From NCBI GenBank assembly GCA_017429685.1, contig JAFROL010000022.1, positions 1 through 64,000 on the forward strand: a stretch of 64,000 nucleotides of DNA, read 5' to 3'. Shown here piece after piece: positions 1 to 8,330 of this stretch. Every line of letters starts with the position of its first letter. Within the stretch, counting starts at the first letter, position 1. Below the pieces are notes generated by a model. It was not told the DNA's origin. It saw only the letters and a program-made list of their open reading frames with translations, and ran no database searches. The DNA comes from Bacteroidales bacterium. GTDB lineage: Bacteria > Bacteroidota > Bacteroidia > Bacteroidales > P3. Both the position numbers and the translations under genes were made by a program.

Positions 1-2046
<2,046 letters not shown>

Positions 2047-2078
2047 CGCCGTCGCTGATCCGCCGGTACGCAAAAAAA

Positions 2079-2109
2079 GGATGGAGCCACAAGCTCCATC
2101 CTTTTTTTT
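2079..2109 (+). terminator. Rho-independent terminator of clpB
   Basis: Perfect 9-bp stem GGATGGAGC/GCTCCATCC with a CACAA loop, preceded by an A run and followed by eight T. It starts 33 nt after the clpB stop. Confidence 0.93.
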
Positions 2110-2152
2110 GTCCCATTTGTGTTTGGTTGATTATCAATAATATGGTTTAAGT

Positions 2153-2246
2153 AGCGTCTCTCCGAGACGCTGGTTGGTCGAGAATTCTTTTACCCCACAC
2201 TGCGTTCCTTGTGTGCGGTTATTAAGATTCAGCCTCTCCGAGGCTG
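2153..2246. repeat. Pair of short palindromes before the 85-bp array
   Basis: Two small perfect inverted repeats share the core CTCTCCGAG: AGCGTCTC-TCC-GAGACGCT at 2153-2171 and CAGCCTC-TCC-GAGGCTG at 2230-2246. They lie at the left edge of the 85-bp array. The outer stem bases differ but pair in both copies, so structure rather than sequence seems to be kept. Confidence 0.7.
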
Positions 2247-2261
2247 TTGTATCAGCAAATC

Positions 2262-2618
2262 GTCCCGGAGGGACGTGACGCACAAAGTGCACATAACACC
2301 GTACAAGCGTAGCGCAGTGCGGTGTGTCTATGCTGCGGCGATATGCGTTCCGGAGGAACGCGACGCACGAAGTGCACGTAACACCGTACAAGCGTAGCGC
2401 AGTGCGGTGTGTCTATGCTGCGTCGATCTGCGTCCCGGAGGGACGTGACGCACGAAGTGCACATAACACCGTACAAGCGAAGCGCAGTGCGGTGTGTCTA
2501 TGCTGCAGCGATATGCGTCCCAGAGGGACGTGACGCACGAAGTGCACGTAACACCGTACAAGCGAAGCGCAGTGCGGTGTGTCTATGCTGCGGCGATATG
2601 CGTTCCGGAGGAATGCGA
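2262..2618. repeat. 85-bp tandem repeat array, four units plus a partial fifth
   Basis: The landmark GTACAAGCG recurs at 2301, 2386, 2471 and 2556, exactly 85 bp apart. Each unit opens with a palindrome of the form CGTCCCGGAGGGACG. Compensated variants occur, such as GTTCCGGAGGAAC in place of GTCCCGGAGGGAC. The unit continues with GCACGAAGTGC and an ACACCG/CGGTGT pair. A fifth partial unit ends near 2618. Because 85 is not a multiple of 3, all reading frames are sampled and the ORFs that cross the array are artefacts. The region between clpB and the next gene (2110-2888) otherwise holds nothing I recognise. Confidence 0.92.
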
Positions 2619-2687
2619 CAACAAAGGCAAATGTATTTCAAGTCCAGTGACCGATTTTGACGCTTTTGTTTCGCCTTCATAAAACGT

Positions 2688-2729
2688 TGATTTCCATATA
2701 CCATCTTCTTATCATCTTCTACTGAAATT
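2688..2729. repeat. 42-bp dispersed repeat, copy 1
   Basis: This segment matches, in reverse complement, 17298-17339 with only about two mismatches. It contains CCATATACCATCTTCTTATC. A related half copy lies at 17250-17273. It is non-coding in this context. Confidence 0.75.
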
Positions 2730-2888
2730 TTTATTAACATTTAATCAAAATTTACTTCGGTAGGCAATAATAAGAAGAAGGTTACGTTATGTATAGTGCA
2801 AGAAAGCGGCGAGACGGCGCGGACGATGGCGTCTGGCGGTCTCAACGCGATGTATATCAGTTTTTTAAACCTTTAAATTCTTACGTCT

Positions 2889-3680
2889 ATGGGAAAACAA
2901 CAAGATGGTTTCAATGGTGGTTTCAGCGGAAAGCTGGGCAGTGTGGTCGGCTACAACTGGCGTGGCCAGTGGTGCGTGCGGTCGCTGCCGGCCGATTTCC
3001 ACGATGCGCGCACGGAGCGTCAGCTCGAGCAGCGCGGACTTTTTGCCGATATGGTGCGCTTTGCGGGACGCGCCAAGCGGGTGCTGGGCATCTCGATGCG
3101 TGTAGTGGCTCGCAATGAGCATATTACGGAAAGCAATTATTTCGTCCGCCTCAATAAGGGCTGTTTCAGCCGTGCCGACGGGGTGCTGACGGTGGACTAC
3201 GGGGCACTGCGTTTCAGCGACGGACCTGTGGCCCCGGTGGCTTTCGATGAGCCGCAACTGCTTGACGACACGACGATTAGCATTGCCTTCGAGAAGAATC
3301 CCGAGCATCGCAACTGCAGTCAGGACGACGAGGTGCGCCTGGTGGCCTACTGCCCTGAGCTGGATGCATTCGACTTTTCGGACGGTATTATGCGTCGCAG
3401 CAAGCGCCTGACAATGAGCCTCAACGTTGGCTGGGTCGGCAAGGAGGTGCACCTGTGGGGCTTTGTCGTGGACCGTGCCGGCCGCGCGTCGCAGAGCACC
3501 TATATTGGCAGCGGTGTGCTCGACTGTGCTGTGGCTCAGCAGGATGGCGACGACAATGCGCCTGTCGACCTCGATGACGCACCTGCCGAAGGAGGCGATT
3601 ATGGCGTTTCTGCCTTGACGGAAGGCGCTGTAAGGGGTTCGGTTTCAGGTGTTTCTTCTGCCACACCTCCGCCGCGATGA
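2889..3680 (+). CDS. DUF6266 family protein
   Basis: A 263-residue protein of unknown function. Its N-terminus (GGFSGKLGSVVGYNWRG) is the signature of the DUF6266 family, which is known mainly from Bacteroidota. A second, more typical member lies at 40014-40649 in this window with a matching N-terminus (GGFSGKVGNVVGAYWKG). There is no signal peptide or membrane segment. The last 45 residues or so are acidic and then rich in Gly, Ser and Pro and look disordered. The start was chosen at the ATG that begins the conserved MGK motif. The gene stands alone between the 85-bp array and the convergent trmN6. The function cannot be inferred. Confidence 0.8.
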   Translation: MGKQQDGFNGGFSGKLGSVVGYNWRGQWCVRSLPADFHDARTERQLEQRGLFADMVRFAGRAKRVLGISMRVVARNEHITESNYFVRLNKGCFSRADGVLTVDYGALRFSDGPVAPVAFDEPQLLDDTTISIAFEKNPEHRNCSQDDEVRLVAYCPELDAFDFSDGIMRRSKRLTMSLNVGWVGKEVHLWGFVVDRAGRASQSTYIGSGVLDCAVAQQDGDDNAPVDLDDAPAEGGDYGVSALTEGAVRGSVSGVSSATPPPR

Positions 3681-3692
3681 TGGGGTAGGGCT

Positions 3693-4445
3693 TTAAAGCA
3701 GGAAGGGCTGCGTGAGGCTTTTGTATTCGTTGGAATAGGTGTTGTCGTTGTTTCGCAGCGCAATCGAATAATGTTCCATTTCCGGTGCATTGTCGGCCCT
3801 GTGGGCAAATTGCAGGATGCTGCGCTTGGGCTGGTCGCCGTGTTTGTTTGATATGTCGACCAACGAGGTGCATTGCAGTCCGCAAAGCTGCGCTTCGCCG
3901 ATGGCTTTGTCGGAGTCGGTGGCGGGCAGGATGATGGCCAGCCGTCCGTCGCGGGCCGTCAGCTGCGCGGTGCAGCCGAAGAGTTGCTCGAGGTCGAGGT
4001 TGTCGCTGTGGCGTGCCATCTGTCGGCGCGGGTCGTTGTTTTTGAGCGAGTTGGTGAAATAGGGCGGATTGCTGACGATGAGGTCGTAGGCGGCGCGCTG
4101 TGCGTCGGTGTGGCGAAGGGTGAAATCCTGCAGGCTGATGTGTTCGGCGTGGAGGCGGTTGCTCCACGGCGACAGGTCGAAGTTGGCTGCCGCCACGGCG
4201 ACGGTCTGGCGGTCGATGTCGATGGCGTCGACGGTGGCGTTGGCAAAGCGCTGCGCCATCATCAGGGCCAGTATGCCGCATCCGGTGCCGATGTCGAGGA
4301 TATGGCGCGGCGGTGCCGGCATATGTGCTGTTTCGGCACCGTGGACGCCGTCTGTGTCGGCCAGGGCTCCGAGCAGCACTGCGTCGGTGCCGATTTTCAT
4401 TGTGGCGCCGTTGTCGTCGAGTGAGAATTGCTTGCAGTGGAACAA
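3693..4445 (-). CDS. trmN6: tRNA1(Val) (adenine(37)-N6)-methyltransferase
   Basis: SAM-dependent class I methyltransferase of the TrmN6/YfiC type, expected to make m6A37 in tRNA1(Val). 250 residues, the usual length. The N-terminus MFHCKQFSLDDNGATMKI and TDAVLLGAL match the family. Motif I is LDIGTGCGILAL (about residues 51-62), an acidic ribose-binding site is in DAIDID, and the catalytic NPPYF sits near residue 131. NPPY with an aromatic residue indicates amino-group N6 methylation. The stop is 12 nt from the convergent DUF6266 gene. Related 16S RsmC-type enzymes are the main alternative, but the N-terminal pattern favours TrmN6. Confidence 0.88.
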   Translation of the reverse strand: MFHCKQFSLDDNGATMKIGTDAVLLGALADTDGVHGAETAHMPAPPRHILDIGTGCGILALMMAQRFANATVDAIDIDRQTVAVAAANFDLSPWSNRLHAEHISLQDFTLRHTDAQRAAYDLIVSNPPYFTNSLKNNDPRRQMARHSDNLDLEQLFGCTAQLTARDGRLAIILPATDSDKAIGEAQLCGLQCTSLVDISNKHGDQPKRSILQFAHRADNAPEMEHYSIALRNNDNTYSNEYKSLTQPFLL

Positions 4446-4451
4446 GGGGAG

Positions 4452-4575
4452 GGGGGATTGCGTTAGTGTGGGATTGCGTTATTGCGTTAGTGTTTTTTCG
4501 TTATGACGTTATAACGTTATTTCGTTATAACGTGGTTTCGATATGACGATATAACGTTATATCGTTATATCGGTT
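4452..4575. repeat. GTTATTGCG / CGTTATAACG short-repeat spacer
   Basis: The spacer upstream of trmN6 has GCGTTAGTG and GCGTTATT words, then repeated CGTTATAACG and ATATCGTTATAT palindromes. The same words fill spacers at 8157-8232, 14138-14181, 55262-55340 and 59655-59758. Confidence 0.75.
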
Positions 4576-4581
4576 ATTTGA

Positions 4582-4618
4582 TAAAAAAAAGAGTTGCTAC
4601 TGGGAGGCAGCAACTCTT
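4582..4618 (-). terminator. Terminator of the exbB-exbD operon
   Basis: Stem GAGTTGCT/AGCAACTC around a 10-nt loop. Read on the minus strand it is followed by a run of eight T. It lies just downstream of the last exbD stop at 4640. Confidence 0.9.
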
Positions 4619-4639
4619 TTTGGTTTTTCGATATTAGAG

Positions 4640-5110
4640 TTACTTCTTGACGTCTTTTGCGGCGTTGTAGAAGATCTTGAGTGCGCTTGCGGCACGGAGT
4701 TCCTGTTTGATGTCGCTGATCATACCCATTTTGACCTTTCCGTCGGCCTTGATGGCGAAGGTGAGCAGCTTGCTTTCCTCTTCCGAGCGCTGGTTCTTCT
4801 CTTCTTCGACAAAGAGGCGGATGTCGCTGACATCGGCTATCTGGTCGTTGAGCTGGATACGGGGTTCAGTACCGTATTTGGCTGTGTAGGCATCCTGAGG
4901 AACACCGACGTTGATGTAGCTTACAAGGCTCTTCTTTTCGAGCTTGGTCACCTCGGAACCCCTTGGGGGAGTGATTTTGACGAAGAGCGAGCTTTCGCGC
5001 ATCGTGGTGATGACCATAAAGAAGAACAGGAGCATAAAGATAATGTCCGACATCGAGCCCATATTGAGGCCGGGTGTGCCTTTGTCATTTTTTTGTTTAA
5101 AACGTGCCAT
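4640..5110 (-). CDS. exbD: ExbD/TolR family biopolymer transporter (second copy)
   Basis: 156 residues. ExbD proteins work with ExbB and TonB in the inner membrane, using proton flow to power TonB-dependent outer-membrane transport. A short charged N-terminus (about residues 1-20) is followed by one membrane segment beginning SMSDIIFMLLFFF. The Asp just before or within this helix is the conserved proton-path residue. A periplasmic domain follows. The ATG overlaps the stop of the upstream exbD by one base (TAATG), so translation is probably coupled. It is the last gene of the operon. A distinct second ExbD suggests a heteromeric ExbD pair. Confidence 0.9.
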   Translation of the reverse strand: MARFKQKNDKGTPGLNMGSMSDIIFMLLFFFMVITTMRESSLFVKITPPRGSEVTKLEKKSLVSYINVGVPQDAYTAKYGTEPRIQLNDQIADVSDIRLFVEEEKNQRSEEESKLLTFAIKADGKVKMGMISDIKQELRAASALKIFYNAAKDVKK

Positions 5111-5685
5111 TATTTTGCTCCTCCTGTATTTTTGGGCTCAGCCTCGGAGATAGCGACAGGTATAGCCTTGTCGATAGCGTCCATATGAGCCTGGTCTAAG
5201 TCTTTGTAAGGTCTACTGAATTTCTGTCGCGAGAGTTCGTCACGCATCTCGTTGATGGCGGCGGTGAGTTCGTTCTGGACACGGAAGTAGGTGTCGTACG
5301 AAGTACCACGGTCGTTCTGCAGCGAGATAACACCTTTCGACACAGGGTATGTGCCCAGGAATTCAATGTCAATCATTTCTTTCTGCGGGAGGTTGGGGAG
5401 GTCTTGGGGGTTGCCCAGGAATTCCTTGGCACGCTCCTTCAGCAGGCTGATGTCGCCGACCTCTTTGTTGAAGAGGATGCGGTCGTTGCGGTTGATCTTG
5501 ACCTGGAAGATGTTACGTTCACGAACTTCTGGCGGAGTGAAGTCCGGCGGCAGCGGCGGGGGCAGACGCCGAGCGATACCCATATCCGTGTTGATGTTGG
5601 AGACCATCAGGAAGAAGGCCAACAACAGAAACGAGATGTCGGACATCGCGCTGGTATTCAAGCCAGGAGTTGATTTTTTACTCAT
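5110..5685 (-). CDS. exbD: ExbD/TolR family biopolymer transporter (first copy)
   Basis: 191 residues with the same layout as its downstream neighbour: a short cytoplasmic start, a single transmembrane helix with the SAMSDISFLLLAFFLMV pattern, and a periplasmic part that begins with a proline-rich stretch (RRLPPPLPPD). The proline segment and a 100-residue soluble tail are longer than in the second copy. It is third in the minus-strand operon ExbB, small membrane protein, ExbD, ExbD. Its stop overlaps the next ATG. The role is coupling the proton gradient to TonB-type transport. Confidence 0.9.
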   Translation of the reverse strand: MSKKSTPGLNTSAMSDISFLLLAFFLMVSNINTDMGIARRLPPPLPPDFTPPEVRERNIFQVKINRNDRILFNKEVGDISLLKERAKEFLGNPQDLPNLPQKEMIDIEFLGTYPVSKGVISLQNDRGTSYDTYFRVQNELTAAINEMRDELSRQKFSRPYKDLDQAHMDAIDKAIPVAISEAEPKNTGGAK

Positions 5686-5693
5686 AGTGATAC

Positions 5694-6119
5694 TTACTTT
5701 TTAAATGATTTCGAAATTGCGGAGTAGATCATCAGAACCACGGCGCCAATCACGGTGATGTAGGTGGCGTAGCAGGCTATGGCGATGAGTTTCGCGGTCT
5801 TTTCGGATGTGTTGTATTTCATCAGCATATCCTGAGGCATAGTATCGCCCAGTGCCAAAAGGATGGAAGCGACGACAACAACGACTATTGCTCCGGCAAA
5901 AATGATTGTCTTTTTGGGCTTGTCCTTAAGGCTGATGATGCCGTAGAACAGCCATACGAGGAGGCTCAGCACAATGTAGCAGATCAGTACCCAGAATGCC
6001 ACGTCGAAGGCCCAACCGAACTTGGTCTGGTTGGCCGCGAAGAGGATGGCGATGACGGATACGACGATTGCCACGCAGATGCTGGCCCACATTATGGTTT
6101 TTCTCAATTTTTCTAACAT
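5694..6119 (-). CDS. Four-helix membrane protein of the exb operon
   Basis: 141 residues with four hydrophobic segments, at about residues 8-28, 36-60, 71-90 and 110-132. There is no enzyme motif. It sits between exbB and the first exbD, 8 nt before the latter, so it is almost certainly co-expressed with them. The position suggests an accessory subunit of the ExbB/ExbD motor, but that is inferred from context alone. I do not recognise a named family. Confidence 0.78.
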   Translation of the reverse strand: MLEKLRKTIMWASICVAIVVSVIAILFAANQTKFGWAFDVAFWVLICYIVLSLLVWLFYGIISLKDKPKKTIIFAGAIVVVVVASILLALGDTMPQDMLMKYNTSEKTAKLIAIACYATYITVIGAVVLMIYSAISKSFKK

Positions 6120-6173
6120 AATAGTAAAGGATTTTTTAAGGTTAATAATTAGTTTACAGGTATCCTTGCACTA

Positions 6174-6998
6174 TTATTTCTTGTTCTTGACGAGGATGTC
6201 CATAAAGGTTATGGTACCATCTTCCATCTGGGCAACGAGGCTTTCGATTTTGGTAAGGATGTAGTTGTAGAAAATCTGAAGGATGATAGCGACGATAAGA
6301 CCGAAGATGGTCGTTAACAGAGCGACTTTCATACCACCAGCGACGACGGTCGGGCTGATATCACCGGCTTTTTCGATGTCATCGAATGCCTGGACCATAC
6401 CGATAACGGTACCGAGGAATCCGAACGAGGGAGCCAGAGCGATGAACAGGGCAATCCAGGTGAGGTTGGCCTCGAGGCGAGCCATCTGGACACCACCGTA
6501 GGAGGTGAGGGATTTTTCGACGTTTTCAAGGCCTTCGTCGATGCGGTCGAGACCCTGATAGAAGATGCTGGCGACGGGACCGCGGGTGTTGCGGCACAGT
6601 TCTTTAGCTGCGTTGTAGTCGCCTTTCTTGACGTTGTCTTCAATGCCGCCGAGCAGGGCGTCGACATTGGTGGTAGCCATATTCAGGTAGATGATGCGCT
6701 CGATGACGAGAGCCATACCGAGGATGAGGCAGAGGAGCACGGGGGTCATCCAGCCTGCACCACCCTGAATATACTTTTCTTTCAGCACTTCGTGGAACGA
6801 TTTGCTTTCTTCGACCTCGTCGGCCACAGCGGCAACGGGTTCGGCGGCGACGGCCTCTTCGGCGACGGCGGCGCTGTCATCGGTGACTTCGGTCTGGGCG
6901 GCCGGGTCTGTAGCGGCGGCGTCCTGAGCCATAACACTGTTGAGATTGGTGAATGCCAATAATCCAATTACTGACATTAATGCAATAACTTTTTTCAT
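6174..6998 (-). CDS. exbB: MotA/TolQ/ExbB proton channel family protein
   Basis: 274 residues. ExbB forms the pentameric proton channel around ExbD in the inner membrane. Unusually for classic ExbB but as in Bacteroidota, it begins with a cleavable-looking signal sequence (residues 1-24) and a 45-residue Ala/Glu/Val-rich acidic periplasmic segment. Three channel helices follow at about residues 83-103, 175-195 and 215-240. The conserved stretch SFGFLGTVIGMVQAF marks the family. It is the first gene of the operon and is driven by a good promoter at 7063-7092. Confidence 0.92.
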   Translation of the reverse strand: MKKVIALMSVIGLLAFTNLNSVMAQDAAATDPAAQTEVTDDSAAVAEEAVAAEPVAAVADEVEESKSFHEVLKEKYIQGGAGWMTPVLLCLILGMALVIERIIYLNMATTNVDALLGGIEDNVKKGDYNAAKELCRNTRGPVASIFYQGLDRIDEGLENVEKSLTSYGGVQMARLEANLTWIALFIALAPSFGFLGTVIGMVQAFDDIEKAGDISPTVVAGGMKVALLTTIFGLIVAIILQIFYNYILTKIESLVAQMEDGTITFMDILVKNKK

Positions 6999-7062
6999 TT
7001 TGATTTAGATTGTGTTAATTATTAATTAGTTAGTTCAATTTTCGTATTTCACAATATGTTTG

Positions 7063-7092
7063 CAAATTTAGCAAGAAGTTTGCAACTGCAAA
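7063..7092 (-). promoter_or_regulatory. Promoter of the exb operon
   Basis: On the minus strand TTTG (7089-7092), an 18-bp spacer and TAAATTTG (7063-7070). This matches the Bacteroidota primary sigma consensus TTTG/TAnnTTTG. It lies 65 nt upstream of the exbB start. Confidence 0.8.
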
Positions 7093-7180
7093 AGTTTTTT
7101 TTGTTTTTTTTTCGAATTAATATTCGTCATTATGTGTAATGGTTTGTCTTACAATGATATATTTGTTGATGTTTTTTGCA

Positions 7181-8155
7181 TTACACATTACGGTCGAGCA
7201 GGTTGCAGGCCAGTTGCCTCAGCGGCTGCTTTGCGTCGTCGGGTCGTTGGATTCTGTCGAGGTGCTGCATAGCTTTGTCGTGGAGTTGCGCAATGCGCTG
7301 TTCGACGGAGTGGCGTATGTCGAGGCTGTTGTATATGTCAAGCACTTCGTTGATTTTGGCTGTCGGGTCCTGCGGTGTTGTGGCGAAGAGTTCGCGAAGC
7401 CGTTGCTGCTGGTTGCTGTTGCCCTGCTCGAGGGCGGTGAGCAGCAGGAAGGTTTTTTTGTTGTCTTTGATGTCGGTGCCTGTCTGTTTGCCGAAGGTGG
7501 CGGTGTCGCCATAGGCGTCGAGAAGGTCGTCGCGCAGCTGGAATGCGAGGCCGGTGTCGATGCCGAAGTTGTAGAGTGCTTCGATATCGTCCTTGTCGGC
7601 GTCGGCATAGAGCGCGCCGATTTTGAGTGCTCCGGCGAGGAGCACGGCGGTCTTGAGCCGGATCATCTCCATATATTCATCGATGGTGACGTCGTTGCGG
7701 CTTTCGAAATTCATATCGAATTGTTGCCCCTCGTGGATTTGCAGGCAGGTGTCGCCGAAGGTCTGCAGGATGGGCTGCAGGTTTTTGTGTGGCTGCCTGA
7801 TGAAGTAGCGCCAGGCGAGGATGTGCATTGCGTCGCCCGAGAGGATTGCCGTATTCTCGTTCCATTTGCGGTAGACGGTGGGCTGGCCGCGCCGCACCGG
7901 CGAGCGGTCCATAAGGTCGTCGTGGAGCAGGGTGAAATTGTGGAATGTTTCGATGCCGATGGCTGCATAGCGAGCCTGCTCGATGTCGCCGCCGAAGAGG
8001 TCGGTGGCGGCGAGGAGCATCAAGGGCCTGATGCGTTTGCCGCCCTGTGCGAGGGTGTAGACGATGGGGTCGTATAGGCCGCTGGGTGTGCCGCCAAAGT
8101 TTTCGTCGGCGAAAATCTGTCCGACTATTGTTTGCAATTCTTTTAATGAATACAT
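7181..8155 (-). CDS. Polyprenyl synthetase (trans-isoprenyl diphosphate synthase)
   Basis: 324 residues. It condenses isopentenyl diphosphate with allylic diphosphates to make prenyl chains for quinones or cell-wall lipid carriers. Seen are GGKRIRP (about residues 39-45), the first aspartate-rich motif DDLMD preceded by HNFTLLH, RRGQPT after it, a GDAMHILAW block, and the second aspartate motif RDDLLD. A Phe lies five residues before the first motif. In this family a bulky residue there usually limits chain length, which favours a short product such as FPP or GGPP. It is downstream of the Omp85-type gene and separated from it by repeats. Confidence 0.9.
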   Translation of the reverse strand: MYSLKELQTIVGQIFADENFGGTPSGLYDPIVYTLAQGGKRIRPLMLLAATDLFGGDIEQARYAAIGIETFHNFTLLHDDLMDRSPVRRGQPTVYRKWNENTAILSGDAMHILAWRYFIRQPHKNLQPILQTFGDTCLQIHEGQQFDMNFESRNDVTIDEYMEMIRLKTAVLLAGALKIGALYADADKDDIEALYNFGIDTGLAFQLRDDLLDAYGDTATFGKQTGTDIKDNKKTFLLLTALEQGNSNQQQRLRELFATTPQDPTAKINEVLDIYNSLDIRHSVEQRIAQLHDKAMQHLDRIQRPDDAKQPLRQLACNLLDRNV

Positions 8156-8156
8156 T

Positions 8157-8232
8157 ATTTTATTGCGTTAGTGTGTTGTTGTGTTATTGCGTTATTGTGT
8201 TATTGCGTTATTGTGTTATTGCGTTAGTGGCT
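8157..8232. repeat. GTTATTGCG/GTTATTGTG tandem spacer repeat
   Basis: Alternating TTATTGCG and TTATTGTG units (8 bp each) with TTAGTG variants, between the polyprenyl synthetase start and a heptamer array. Confidence 0.85.
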
Positions 8233-8239
8233 ACCGCGT

Positions 8240-8330
8240 CAGCCTCGCTTTCCGTTTTCCGCTTTCCGTTTTCCGCTTTCCGTTTTCCGTTTTCCGCTTT
8301 CCGTTTTCCGTTTTCCGTTTTCCGTTTTAG
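8240..8330 (-). repeat. Heptamer array CGGAAAA/CGGAAAG directly behind a stop codon
   Basis: About a dozen 7-bp units, CTTTCCG or TTTTCCG on the plus strand, end exactly at the TAA stop (8327-8329) of the Omp85-type gene. Read with that gene the array continues directly from the stop codon. The same placement occurs behind prfB and the redoxin gene. Confidence 0.92.

Noticed and set aside
2262..2618. Possible CRISPR array
   Set aside because: The whole 85-bp unit is repeated with no unique spacers, and no cas genes are present.
2134..2740. Several overlapping open frames of 60-85 residues on both strands
   Set aside because: They arise from the 85-bp repeat, whose length shifts frame each unit. 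They share the same translated words in all frames and have no start signals.
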